NCBI RefSeq assembly: GCF_018991925.1 | Contig: NW_024753848.1 | Location: forward strand, 62,001-126,000 | DNA length: 64,000 nt | Source of the DNA: Homarus americanus | Lineage: Eukaryota > Arthropoda > Malacostraca > Decapoda > Nephropidae | Direction: 5' to 3' | In this document: in pieces, positions 11,196-21,081 of the stretch | Layout: every line of letters starts with the position of its first letter | Position numbering within the stretch: the first letter of the stretch is position 1 | The notes under the pieces: generated by a model | Told to the model about the DNA's origin: nothing | What the model saw: the letters and a program-made list of their open reading frames with translations, nothing else | The model's database searches: none | Program-made: the position numbers and the translations under genes

Positions 11196-12085
11196 CTGCA
11201 CCACCTGCGCAGTACCCATCACCACCTGCGCTACCACCACCACGCCTTACCACCACCTGCAGTACCATCACCACCCGCAGTACTCACCACCACCTGCGCA
11301 GTATCACCACCACCTGCGCAGTACTCACCACCACCTGCGCAGTACTACCACCACCGCAGTACTACCACCACCTGCGCTTTACACCGCAGATCACCACCAC
11401 CCGGTATCACCACCTGCCAGCACCACCACCACCCGCGCAGTACTCACCACCACCTGTGCAGTACTCACCACCACCTGCGCTGTATTCACCACCGCAGTAC
11501 TCACCACCACCTGCGCAGCATCACCACCACCTGCAGCACTCACCACCACCCGCGCTGCCACCACCTGCGCAGTACTCACCACCACCCGTACAGTACTCAC
11601 CACCTGCCTGCCACCACCCAGACCATCACACCTGCAGTACTCCATCACCACCTGCGCTGTACTCACACCACCCGCAGTACTCACCACCTGCAGACACACC
11701 ACCGCGCTTTACTCACACCTGCGCAGCACCACCACCACCTGCGCAGTACCACCCCCACCACCGCCAGTCACCACCCCTCGCAGTACTCACCACCACCTGC
11801 ACAGTACTCCACCACACCTGCGCAGTACTCACCACCCGCGCAGTATTTCACCACCACCTGCACAGTACTCACCACCACCTGCCAGTACTCACCACCACCT
11901 GCGCAGTACTCACCACCTGCGCAGTACTCCACCACCACCCGCAGTATCCATCACCACCTGCAGTACTCACCACCACCTGCACAGTACTCACCACCACCTG
12001 CGCAGTATGTCTCACCACCAAGTACTCACCACACCTGCGCAGTAATCTCACCACTGCGCAGTACCACCACCACCTGCGTAGTACA
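11196..12085 (+). repeat. 0.89-kb minisatellite, 21-bp unit (CACCACCTGCGCAGTACT)
   Basis: Forty or so units combine CACCACCTGCGCAGTACT with short ACC spacers. A 21-bp unit keeps a heptad-like YSPPPAQ reading for part of the plus strand, which resembles proline/tyrosine-rich structural proteins. The phase slips repeatedly at units of other lengths and there is no start or splice context, so I treat it as non-coding. Confidence 0.9.
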
Positions 12086-12354
12086 CTAGACCAGCTGACA
12101 GGAAACTCACCTGGAAAAATAAAAATAATACAATAAAATAAACAAATAATTAAATAAATAATATAAATAAAACAAAGTAAAGTTGATAAAATAAAATAAA
12201 TTAACAATGAACTTATCCTGACCTGACCTGACCTGGGTGTGTGTGTGTATGTAGGTGTGTATGTATGTATTTATGTGTATGTATGTATGTATGTCTGTAT
12301 ATGTATGTATGTCTGTATATGTATGTATGTCTGTATGTATGTTAGTGTTCCTCG
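12086..12354. repeat. AT-rich spacer then (GACCT)n and (TATG)n/(TG)n
   Basis: GACCT repeats lie at 12214-12236, followed by TG and TATG/TCTG tetranucleotides to 12342. Confidence 0.8.
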
Positions 12355-12560
12355 ACAAGTTAAAAACCTTCATCCAATCGTCCTCTCCTGCACCAATCAT
12401 ATCCCTGGGTGACATCTAAGAGGCATAATCATTGGCTGAGAGAAGTAAACATTGTTTCGAAAATGAACCTTCAAACACAAAGCCAAACCTCTGAACCAAT
12501 GACAATCCTCAATTAGTCATCTATGGAATATGATTGGTTGACTTTTACCCAGTGTTACGT
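12355..12560. promoter_or_regulatory. Cluster of CCAAT/ATTGG boxes (possible NF-Y sites)
   Basis: CCAAT or ATTGG pentamers occur near 12374, 12395, 12432, 12496 and 12535, several in extended NF-Y context (ACCAATCA, ATTGGCTGA, ACCAATGA). No initiator or gene is visible nearby. A similar cluster at 26.4-26.6 kb shares the ATTGGCTGAGA and ACCAATGA words, so this may be a dispersed repeat and not a promoter. Confidence 0.35.
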
Positions 12561-12739
12561 CACCGACCAGGCCAATTCTCGCCTCTATCACCTCAGTACA
12601 TAAGGGTCAAACCGTGCTTAGAGAGACCAATCCAGGCCAAACCCTCACGTATAGCCAAGACAAAAACCAACCCTACGTCCTCTAAACAGCGTCTAAATTT
12701 CCTCACCCAACTCAAAATTTCTCTCCTTTCATACATATT
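12561..12739. other. Single-copy spacer
   Basis: Includes a 92-codon plus frame (12534-12812) rich in K/R/S with no motif. I do not call it. Confidence 0.4.
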
Positions 12740-13118
12740 CAGACGAATGAGCCTTATACCTCAACGACATAGAGTCGAGAATTGCAATCATGCTTTTTAT
12801 AACGGGGTCTAGCTATTTAGTTAACCTAAGGGAGAGTACGAAGAAAAACCACCTTTACGTCCTCCGCCGTAGAGTCGAGAATTGTATGATATTTTGATGG
12901 TAGAGTTATACTATGTTGGTAAAGTGAAAGGGAAATCACCCTTATAATCCTCTAACGTAGACGGAAAGTTGTAATCCGTCTCGTATGAGGTGTTTCCTGA
13001 GGAGGGTATAGGGAAATCACCCTAGGTACTCGTGTATAGAGATGAGCCACCTTCCGTTTTGGCAGCAGGCTCGAGGTGGTAGGGAGAGTCAGCCTTATGG
13101 TCTTCTGTCATAGGAGTT
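12740..13118 (+). repeat. Decaying tandem repeat, units shrinking from ~100 to ~70 bp
   Basis: Successive copies start with (A)CCCTTAT-like sequence near 12747, 12845, 12938, 13019 and 13090. They share TAGAGTCGAGAATTG (12770 and 12873; degraded as TAGACGGAAAGTTG near 12957) and an AGGGAAATCACC junction (near 12930 and 13010). Spacing falls 98, 93, 81, 71. No coding potential. Confidence 0.6.
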
Positions 13119-13129
13119 GTTTTGTGTGT

Positions 13130-13330
13130 GTGGGGTATCAGTGTGTGTGTGTGTGTGTGTGTATCAGTGTGTGTGTGTATCAGTGTGGAGTGTGTATCAG
13201 TGTGTGTGTGTGTATCAGTGTGTGTGTGTGTATCAGTGTGTGTGTATCAGTGCGTGTGTGTATCAGTGTGTGTGTGTGTATCAGTGTGTATCAGTGTGTG
13301 TGTATCATGTGTGTGTGTGTGTGTGTCCTT
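13130..13330. repeat. (GT)n punctuated by ATCA
   Basis: TG runs of 10-20 bp are separated by TATCAG roughly every 12-22 bp, at least ten times. It is effectively a minisatellite grown from an interrupted microsatellite. Confidence 0.92.
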
Positions 13331-13439
13331 CAGCCACTCCGTCTTCACTACTAATTCAACAATAACAATAGTTGTCTGTGTAGTGAATATTAGCGGCAGT
13401 GAGGTAACATGTGGTGAAAACAACTCACTGACTTGTATC

Positions 13440-14325
13440 TACGCCACCATTATCACCCCCCATTATCACCCCTCCACCATTATCACCACCCACCATTATC
13501 ACCCTCCACCATTATCACCACCACCACCACTATCACCACTCCACCACATCACCACCTCCACCATTATCACCTCCACCATTATCACCCTCCCATTATCACC
13601 TCCACCATTATCACCTCCACCATTATCACCACCACCACTACTATCACCCTTCCACCATTATCACCTCCACCATTATCACCCCTCCACCACATCACCCCCT
13701 CACCACCACCACCATATCACCCTCCACCATTATCACCACCCACCATTATCACCACCCACCATTATCACCCCTCCACCATTATCACCCTCCACCATTATCA
13801 CCCTCCACCATTATCACCTCCACCATATCACCACCACCACTACTATCACCCCCACCATTATCACCTCCACCATTATCACCACTCCACCATTATCACCCCT
13901 CCACCATTATCACCACCACCACTACCATCACCACCTCCACCATTATCACCACTCCACCATCACCTCCACTACTACCACCACCTCCACCATTATCACCCTC
14001 CACCATTATCACCCTCCACCATTATCACCACCTCCACCATTATCACCCTCCACCATTATCACCACCACCACTACTATCACCACCTCCACCATTATCACCA
14101 CTCCACCATTATCACCTCCACACTACCACCACCTCCACCATTATCACCTCCACCATTATCACCCCACCATTATCACCACTCCACCATTATCACCCCCACC
14201 ATTATCACCCCACCACCATCACACCTCCACATTATCACCCCAATATCACCCTCCACTACTACCACCCTCCACATTATCACCCTCCACCATTATCACCACC
14301 ACCACTACTACCACCACCTCACTAA
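13440..14325 (+). repeat. 0.88-kb minisatellite, 15/18-bp unit (TCCACCATTATCACC)
   Basis: About fifty copies of CCACCATTATCACC are joined by short C, CT or ACC spacers. H/Y/P/T-rich open frames (up to 414 codons) are repeat translation. The array abuts AT-rich DNA at 14330. Confidence 0.92.
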
Positions 14326-14541
14326 TAAACTTGCAAAATAAAATTAAAACTAAAACAACTTTCTAACTTTCTATCAACCCCCCAAAATAAAACAATAATA
14401 AAATTTTAATTCATTTCTAAAACTTAAATTAAAAATATGTCAAAGATCTATTATTAAATATTAAATGAAGACAATTTATTTTTATTTTTATTTTTTATAA
14501 ATTTAAAATCGAATACAGTTAGGGATGTATTATTGAATAAC

Positions 14542-14577
<36 letters not shown>

Positions 14578-14670
14578 GTCGTAGCCCCTCAATACCCTTA
14601 CTTATCCCCAGCTGTCGTAAATGTCAAGACCACAAACACACACACACACACCAACACACAAACACAATAA
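14326..14670. other. AT-rich spacer with (AAT)n and start of (CA)n
   Basis: A/T-rich DNA, an (AAT)11 tract at 14542-14576 and an interrupted CA run from 14636. Confidence 0.6.
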
Positions 14671-14994
14671 ACACACACACACACACACACACACACAAAA
14701 CCACTAGACCCTGGCGACAAGGAAGACAAAACCCGCGAATCATTTAAAATTCCCGTCAAATTTATTAAGACGCCAATCACAGATCAACGCCCGAGCAAGG
14801 CTATGCACCAAACCAAGGTTACCCTATTCTCACACAGGCGGAAACCCCTCTCTTACTCACTAGATTCTCGACCATCTGATCCTCCCTATTATACCCTCTT
14901 CTTACACTCTCCTTCGTGGGGGGAGGGGAGGGGAGTAGCTTTTGTTTTTCGGAGGGGTCAGGATATTAAAAGCAGTGTGGAGGCTGCCTGTTAG
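14671..14994 (+). CDS. Candidate open exon or pseudo-exon (unrecognised)
   Basis: The frame opens after an in-frame stop at 14668 and runs 107 codons to TGA... more exactly a stop at 14992-14994. After the CA run it reads as mixed-composition, hydrophilic protein (LDPGDKEDKTRESFKIPVKF... then KVTLFSHRRKPLSYSLDSRP), unlike the repeat translations around it. CACTAG at 14703-14708 could serve as a splice acceptor. An in-frame ATG occurs at 14803. No domain is recognised. The tail crosses a G-rich run where an indel would change the frame. A chance frame remains possible. Confidence 0.2.
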   Translation, partial: THTHTHTHTKPLDPGDKEDKTRESFKIPVKFIKTPITDQRPSKAMHQTKVTLFSHRRKPLSYSLDSRPSDPPYYTLFLHSPSWGEGRGVAFVFRRGQDIKSSVEAAC

Positions 14995-15428
14995 ACCCAG
15001 CTGTTGTCAACATTACTTGTCCTTGCGGGAGTTACTTTGTCCACCCAAGCTTCATAATCTGTCGTTGTTTTAATGTTGCTGTTGAAGTTTAAAAGGAGTA
15101 TTTCTTATTAATTCAGAAAACATTACAGGTTGATCTACATGTACAAGACGACAACAAAATAACCTGAATACTCGTGTACCAATTCCTCACAAAACTACTG
15201 TAATATTTCATCTTACTGTAATATTTCGGCCTTGCTGTAATTATAACACCGAATATCTCTTCTACGTAAGAATTAAATGAGAGATGAGGAGACGAGACTA
15301 AGAATTAAATGAGACATGAGGAGACGACAGACTATAATAAGTGTTGCCAGAACCAGGAAGCAGCCCCCTCACCCTTACCCCACGAGGAGTGACTACAACC
15401 TTATATGGTAACACTGTAGTATAAAATG
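14995..15428. other. Single-copy DNA with a ~38-bp direct duplication
   Basis: AGAATTAAATGAGA(G/C)ATGAGGAGACGA occurs twice, near 15268 and 15300. Otherwise I see nothing. Confidence 0.5.
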
Positions 15429-15738
15429 CTCTCTCTCTCTCTCTCTCTCTCTCTAACCTAGACTAACCTAACTGACCGCGGTAAGGGACCCTCAAAACGG
15501 TTAGGTAAAAGCGACCGCTGTTATTGGTGGCTAGTGACCGATCGACCGACCGCAACTAGCCACTGTGTTACGACTCCCACCTGACCGACCGACCGACCGA
15601 CCGACCGCCAGCCAGCCAGCCAGCCCGACCAAAATGTCCCCTCACCCGACCTTGGCTTCGGCATCGTGTCAAGGAGAGTGACAAGCAAGAAACGTCTCTA
15701 TTGTGTGGGTAAATAAGACCTTCTCTGGCTCGTCACGC

Positions 15739-15789
<51 letters not shown>

Positions 15790-15790
15790 G
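15429..15790. repeat. (CT)n, CpG-bearing (ACCG)n and (CAGC)n, then (GA)n
   Basis: (CT)n at 15429-15456, GACC repeats around 15536-15556 and 15580-15607 running into (CAGC)n to 15625, and (GA)n at 15741-15786. Between them an ACCAAAATG start context at 15628-15636 opens a frame of only 15 codons, so it is at most an upstream ORF in a 5' UTR. Confidence 0.75.
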
Positions 15791-16009
15791 AAACAGCCTT
15801 GACAAACTCTTCACCCACAGACTTGTTGTTTATTATCAAAACACCTTATCAATCTTTCTTATTTGTTTGTTTACCTTTTAAGTCATCAACAGGTGTACAG
15901 GTAGTTAATGAGGCCCCAGAGACACTTATCACCTGGAGAAGTTGAAAGAGATATACATAACACACTTAACCTAACTCTAAAAAGTCAATAAGGAATTGTC
16001 TCACTTTCT

Positions 16010-16058
<49 letters not shown>

Positions 16059-16335
16059 ACTTTCTGCCTACCTACCTGCCTGCCTCACTCCACCACCACA
16101 CACACACCCACCACCACCACACCATTTCTACTTTCTGCCTACCTGCCTGCCTGCCTCCCTCACACACACACACACACTTACTTTCTGCCTGCCTGCCTCA
16201 CCACGTAACATTATCTACTGACAGGAACGCGACACTCACGGAACACCACAACACCACTAAGTAACACACATTCTTATGATGGCGCGTTATGATGGCGCGT
16301 TTATAACACACATTTAACTTTCACAACATCACCTA
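15791..16335. repeat. (CA)n then ~70-bp repeat ACTTTCTGCCTACCTGCCTG
   Basis: (CA)n at 16013-16056. Then three copies of CTTTCTGCCTACCTGCCTGCC start near 16060, 16131 and 16181, separated by CA/CCA tracts. A short exon-like end at 15900-15947 (CAG, then VNEAPETLITWRS and stop) is noted but unsupported. Confidence 0.75.
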
Positions 16336-17185
16336 ACATGAGGAGAGGGGGATATGTGGGCGCGGGAGGGGGAAGAGGAGGGGATGTGGGCAGAAAGAGC
16401 GAGGGAGGAGAGAAGGGGAGAAGGGAGAGGGAGGGGAGAAGAGGGGAGGGGAAGGGAGAAGGGAGAGGGGAGGGGAGAAGAGGGAGGGGGGAGACAGCTA
16501 CTGGTGAAGCAATAATGGAAGGTGTTCCAGCCTATCCACAGCTGACTGACTTGAAGGGGTGGTGGGAGGAGGGGGTAGGGGTTAGGGGAGGGGGGTAGGG
16601 GTGGAGGAGGGGGGGGTGGGGGTGAGGGAGGGGGGTAGGGGGTGGGAGGGAGGGGGTAGGGGGGGTGAGAAGTGGGGGGTAGGGGGTGAGGAGGGGGGGG
16701 TAGGGGGAGGGAGGGGGGATAGGGTAGGGGGGGTGAGGAAGTGGGGATAGGGGGTGAGGAAAGGGAGTAGGGGGTAAGGGAGGGGGGTAGGGGTGGAGGA
16801 AGGGGGTAGGGGTGAGGAAGGGGGTAGGGGGTGAGGGAGGGGGGGGTGGGGTGAGGAGGGGGGGGTGAGGAGGGGGTAGGGGGTTAGAGGGGGGTAGGGG
16901 GGTGAGAAGCGGGGGTGTAGGGGTGAGGAGGGATAGGTAGGGGGAGGAGATGGGGGATAGTAGGGGGAGGAAGGGGAAAGGGAGGTGGAGGAGGGGAGGG
17001 GTGGAGGAGGGGGGGAGAGGTGAGGAGGGGAGGGGGAGGGGTGAGGAGGGGGTAGGGGTTAGGGAGGGGGGTAGGGGGCATGCTGGGGGTAGGGGTGGAG
17101 GAGGGGGATAGGTAGGGGGGTGAGGGGAAAGGGGGATAGGGGTGAGGAAGGGAGGTAGGGGTAAGGAGGGGAGGTGGGGGGAACA
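16336..17185 (+). repeat. 0.85-kb G-rich minisatellite (GGGGGTAGGGG), dense G-quadruplex potential
   Basis: The first 160 bp are GGGAGAGG-type. From about 16560 the unit is (A)GGGGGTAGGGG(T)GAGG with loops of 1-6 bases between runs of three to eight G. The strand holds many perfect four-run G-quadruplex motifs almost without break for 600 bp. No coding content. Confidence 0.92.
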
Positions 17186-17436
17186 GGTACTATACAGGTG
17201 GTGATCAATCTCTCCTCCAGAACCTGACGAGATATTTCTTCTCTCTCTCTCTCTCTCTCATACGCACGAAAGGTTAACTACACGATAATGATGATGATTG
17301 AATGGTTTTAACACACAGCACTTTATTGACACTACCACCTGCGTTACCTGACACCAACTAACACATACACACACACTACCACCTGACACTATCACTTGGA
17401 TCACCTGACACTACCACCTGGGCCCTCTGATACTTG

Positions 17437-17492
<56 letters not shown>

Positions 17493-17593
17493 GTATAATG
17501 TTACAGGTATAACCAATTAATACCTGTATATAAATTCATCCCGCCATATTTTTTGTTATTTTTTCACCTTAAAACAATAATTATCTTGTTTAC
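17186..17593. repeat. (CT)n, CACTACCACCTG repeats and (CA)n
   Basis: (CT)n at 17240-17259, diverged ACACTACCACCTG(AC) repeats at 17327-17425, (CA)n at 17442-17479. AT-rich to 17590. Confidence 0.7.
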
Positions 17594-17662
17594 ACCTAAC
17601 CTAACCTAACCTCACCTCACTTCACCTCACCTCACCTAACCTAATCTAACCTAACCTAACCA
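17594..17662 (-). repeat. Interstitial telomere-type repeat (CCTAA)n
   Basis: CCTAA pentamers with CCTCA and CTTCA variants, which read TTAGG on the minus strand. TTAGG is the ancestral arthropod telomere unit. Confidence 0.9.
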
Positions 17663-17726
17663 TTTTTGTTTATTTTCACATGGAGAATTTTCTGATATTT
17701 TTCTGGGTTTCCTTTTAGACTTCAGG

Positions 17727-17798
17727 TTTGGTTAGGTTAGGTTAGGTTAGGTTAGGTTAGGTTAGGTTAGGTTAGGTTAGGTTAGGTTAGGTTAGGTT
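17727..17798 (+). repeat. Interstitial telomere-type repeat (TTAGG)n
   Basis: About fourteen consecutive perfect TTAGG units on the plus strand. They face the CCTAA tract 65 bp upstream, which makes an inverted pair with a short spacer. Confidence 0.95.
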
Positions 17799-18344
17799 TA
17801 TGGGTGTGGCTCGTTCCGTGTTTCTGGTTCCTGTTACTTTATGTATGGAACAACAACCACAACAACAACAACAACAACAATAATAATAATAATAATAATA
17901 ATAATAAGAACAACAACACGCAAAGAAATGACAAAACTAATTAAATAAAATAAAATTAAAAACACCAATTAAAACACACTAAAACACCCTCACCTGTGTA
18001 TGATAAAACATTAATGAGAAACTTACCTGGAACACGACACCTGTTGCATCGTGTGGCCCTCCCTCCCTCCCTCCTTCCCTTCCCACCTTCCTTCCTCCTG
18101 TCCCTCCCATACCCCTTCCCCTCCCTCAAATGGCCACCTAGAGTACCTTGGTTCGAACCCAGCTCCTCACACCAGCACCCACCCCCACGTCAGAGTGTTT
18201 CCAGGTGTTCGCATGTGTACATTCAAGTTCTCTTACGCTGTTCATCACTGGCATTTAACTCTCTGTTTACACATATGATTAAGCCATGTTAAAGGCGATA
18301 GGCTGAGGGGTGTGAGGGGCGTGAGGGAGAGGAGGGGTGTAGGG
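17799..18344. other. (CAA)n/(TAA)n, AT-rich and CT-rich spacer
   Basis: Trinucleotide CAA then TAA repeats at 17850-17907 and CT-rich DNA at 18051-18125. A GGTTCGAACC palindrome at 18151 resembles a tRNA B box, but there is no A box or cloverleaf. Confidence 0.6.
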
Positions 18345-18640
18345 GAGAACAGGTGAGTGTGTGTGTGTGTCTGTGTGTGTGGGGTGTGTGGCCTGTGTGT
18401 GTGCAGGAGAGGTGTGTGTGGGGGTGTGTGTGTGTGTGTGTGTGGGGGTGTGTGTGTGTGGGGTGTGTGTGTGTGTGGCCTGTGTGTGTGTGGGAGAGGT
18501 GTGTGTGTGTGTGTGTGTGTGTGTGGGGAGTGTGTGTGTGTGTGTGTGGGGAGTGTGTGTGTGTGTGTGTGTGTGTGGGTGTGTGGGGAGTGTGTGTGTG
18601 TGTGTAGTGGGGTGTGTGTGGAGGTGTGTGGGTGTAAGAG
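18345..18640. repeat. Interrupted (GT)n with GGGG and CCTGTG variants
   Basis: TG runs are broken by GGGG, GGCCTG and GGGAGAGG. Larger blocks (GGCCTGTGTGTGTG...GAGAGG) occur twice (near 18389 and 18477). The H/T/P and V/C frames are repeat translation. Confidence 0.92.
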
Positions 18641-18821
18641 CCCACCCTTCCCAACACACCTGTTCAAACCCGCAGACCCCCAACACCTGACTTCAACCAG
18701 ACACCTGTGCACGATGCCTCCACACAATGTACACTAGAGGACAAGAGTTCGATCCCCGTGGTCGTAAAACTGAGTCACGGGAATGAGTCTACGAATTGAC
18801 TTTTACCCTGACTGTTTCATT

Positions 18822-18925
18822 TAATTTTGGAGGTCGATCCTGCTTCATATGGGGGGTGATACTGCTTCATTTTGGAGGTCGATACTGCTTCATTTGGTGG
18901 GTCGATACTGCTTCATTTTGGGCGG
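18822..18925 (+). repeat. 23-26-bp minisatellite (GTCGATACTGCTTCATTT)
   Basis: Four units start with GGAGGTCGAT(A/C)CTGCTTCAT or GGGTCGATACTGCTTCAT; one is altered to GGGGGTGATACTGCTTCAT. A 77-codon frame overlapping the end (18872-19105) has no recognised motif. Confidence 0.85.
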
Positions 18926-19639
18926 AAGCGAACCTATGACCCCGACTCTACAGTACGAGTATATAACAGGTATTGGTTACGAATAGAGGTGGAAATCGCT
19001 CGGCAAAAGGCCATAACTTACCTCACTTACCACGACTTAAACTACCAATTAACGAACTGGTTAAGATCTACCGTAGTTAGCGAGCGTAAGGTCTCGTGTG
19101 TATAGTAAACAAGGTGTGTGTGTGTGTGTGTGAGTGTGTGTGTGTGTGTGTGTGAGAGTTTCCCGGGCAAGGTGGGGAAAGCATAACACGTTTTCTATGG
19201 TGGAAACTTTACGGAAAGAAAGAAAACGCGGGAACATCAAATAATTTTATTGTGAAGTTAATGTGTGTGTGTCGCCTGATATCAGAAAATTATAGTAGTC
19301 TCCACCTGTTCACTCCCCCTCCATAATCCACCCCAGGCTAGGTGCGCTCATGTGGGCGGGGGGGAAGTAATGAGACTGGTTGGGTGGCGTGAGGCTGTCA
19401 AGAGAGGGTCACGAATACCACATCACCTATTCAGCGGAGAGAGAGAGAGAGACCATCTCCTGGTCAATGTATCACCAATCTACTATATCACTGCCCCCTC
19501 CCCCACCCAACTAGCTGTTGATTGTGGACTCTGGGGGCGGCCACCTGCACCTTCAGGAGGTAGGGTCCAGGCCAGGGCGTCGTCTGAAACTAAATACTGG
19601 CAATAAAAAACTCAAATTCCTCTTGTGATTAACAGCAAC
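18926..19639. other. Single-copy DNA with (GT)n at 19111-19155
   Basis: Mostly unique sequence. A CAATAAAAAA near 19600 could be a poly(A) signal, but nothing anchors it. No gene called. Confidence 0.4.
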
Positions 19640-20010
19640 ACTCGTCTGTGATCCTGGCGCTCTGATTGGCTGACGCGGGGGTAAATACTCACTCCATATA
19701 TCTTTTCCTTTTTGCTGATTGGTCACTGGAACTCAACCATCTGGTGGTCTGTGGAAAGTGCAGATCACAATCATAGCTCCTGGTGAAATAGTGACTGGCC
19801 AATCATAGCTCCCGGCAGATGGTGACTGGCCAATCATAGCTCCCAGGTGGATGGTGACTGGCCAATCATAGCTCCCAGGTGGATGGTGACTGGCCAATCA
19901 TAGCTCCTGGGTGGTTAGTGACTGGCCAATCATAGCTCCCAGGTGGATGGTGACTGGCCAATCATAGCTCCCAGGTGGATGGTGACTGGCCAATCATAGC
20001 TCCTGTGGTA
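19640..20010 (+). repeat. 31-32-bp minisatellite with a CCAAT box in every unit
   Basis: GACTGGCCAATCATAGCTCC recurs seven times, with CCAAT starting near 19799, 19830, 19862, 19894, 19926, 19958 and 19990. An eighth, decayed unit at 19765 has CACAATCA. GGCCAATCA matches the NF-Y consensus. Two further ATTGG boxes (GATTGGCTGACGC near 19660, GATTGGTCACTGG near 19715) lie just upstream outside the unit, on the opposite strand. Confidence 0.9.
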
Positions 20011-20040
20011 GGTCCCAAGGTCCCTCTACAGCGTCTACAG

Positions 20041-20088
20041 ATACCTTCTTCAGGCAGCTCTTCCGGGAGTTAGAGGACTTGAGTTCAG
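20041..20088 (+). CDS. Candidate 48-bp internal exon (unrecognised)
   Basis: Flanked by CTACAG upstream and a CAG|GTGGGT donor. One phase gives TFFRQLFRELEDLSS, amphipathic and charged like real coding sequence, and the frame is open on both sides. Against this, the core ACCTTCTTCAGGCAG also occurs at about 22641 and, inverted, at about 30787, so it may be part of a dispersed repeat. The polypyrimidine tract at the acceptor is weak. Confidence 0.2.
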
Positions 20089-20480
20089 GTGGGTGGAATA
20101 TAGACTGTGGTGGTGGTGGTGGTAGTAGTGATGGTGGTGGTGGTGGTGGCGATAGTGATGGTAGCGATAGTGGTGGTGATAGTGGTGGTGTAGTGATGAT
20201 GTTCTGACAGGTGCTCAAGGACGCCAGGGTTTGAGGAGGAAAACAACACCAGAGAAACACGACACTGACTGACTGGACCGACTGACTGGACTGACTGAAT
20301 GACTGTGGCTGGCAGGTTGGTTAAGTTGGTGATAGTGAGTGACTGACTGGCTGACTGACTGGTTAAGGTGGTGATAAGTGACTGGCACCAACACAGCAGA
20401 GGCGAAGCGTTCAAGGTGCTGTCTAACTGTACGCTGAGTGGCCTTAATTAGCCAGGTAAAAATCAACACAGGTGATCATG
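20089..20480. repeat. (GGT)n with GATAGTGGT variants, then (CTGA)n
   Basis: Trinucleotide GGT/AGT/GAT repeats at 20107-20195 and GACTGACTGG tetranucleotide-derived repeats at 20262-20365. Confidence 0.8.
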
Positions 20481-20490
20481 CGACTACCTT

Positions 20491-20592
20491 GAGAGGAGGA
20501 ATGGGGGGATGGGGAAAGAGGGGAGGATGGGGGAAAGGGGGGAGGATGGGGGAAAGGGAGGATGGGGGGGGGGAGGATGGGGGAAAGGGGGG
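20491..20592 (+). repeat. ~19-bp minisatellite GAGGATGGGGGAAAGGGG
   Basis: Five to six purine-rich units; the first is GGGGGATGGGGAAAGAGGGG. Confidence 0.85.
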
Positions 20593-20823
20593 TTCCTCAG
20601 CCTACCTCACCTGACAAGACAAAAGGCATATTAATAAAACATTAAACAGAGTGGGGCCCATACCTCGCCTTGGGGAAGAGAGAGCTACGATTAAACTCTT
20701 ATTAACAAGTGAAGTTGTGGCCCTCAGAACGGACAAGCACACGGACCTGGTGAAACCCCCCCACCCCCTAACGATCACGTGACCAATGGCCTGGTCAACA
20801 AAAACAAAACAAAAACACTGAGA

Positions 20824-21081
20824 ATGGCCAGAAAAAGTTTAAATCCCTCGTGTAGTCAAGATGATAACTACAGGTTCACTTACACACAAGAAGCAAGGTC
20901 AACAGGAGGTCACATTAGAAAGGTCAAGACTATCGGAAAGGTGAATCCCCTGCTGAAAGATGACTCACTACTGGAAGCTGGAAGGAGGAGGAGAGGGGGA
21001 AGAGGTAAAAGGGAGAGGAAGAAGGAAGAGGGAGAGCAAGAGGGGGGGAGAGATGGAGGAGGGAGAGGATGGGGAGGATGA
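20824..21081 (+). CDS. Candidate gene start: basic ORF with strong Kozak context (unrecognised)
   Basis: ATG at 20824 has A at -3 and G at +4. The frame runs 85 codons. The first ~55 residues (MARKSLNPSCSQDDNYRFTY...) have ordinary, charged protein composition, and the rest is a GGAAGAGG-encoded R/G/E run. Upstream lie a CACGTG E-box (20775-20780) and a CCAAT (20783-20787), but no TATA box. No homologue is recognised. The purine-repeat tail argues for a chance frame or for an exon that ends before it. Confidence 0.22.
   Translation: MARKSLNPSCSQDDNYRFTYTQEARSTGGHIRKVKTIGKVNPLLKDDSLLEAGRRRRGGRGKRERKKEEGEQEGGRDGGGRGWGG

Noticed and set aside
11138..12136. YSPPPAQ heptad protein resembling a structural or adhesive protein
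   Set aside because: The periodicity comes from a 21-bp DNA repeat; the heptad hops between frames and is not maintained, so there is no sign of coding selection.
13122..14366. 414-codon H/Y/P/T-rich frame
   Set aside because: Translation of (GT)n followed by the CCACCATTATCACC minisatellite.
15628..15680. Strong start context ACCAAAATG
   Set aside because: Opens only 15 codons; could be an upstream ORF but cannot be called a gene.
18145..18170. tRNA-like B box GGTTCGAACC
   Set aside because: No A box, no cloverleaf arms and no terminator; the motif is palindromic and isolated.
18738..18760. B-box-like AGTTCGATCCCC
   Set aside because: No matching A box 30-60 bases upstream and no foldable tRNA.
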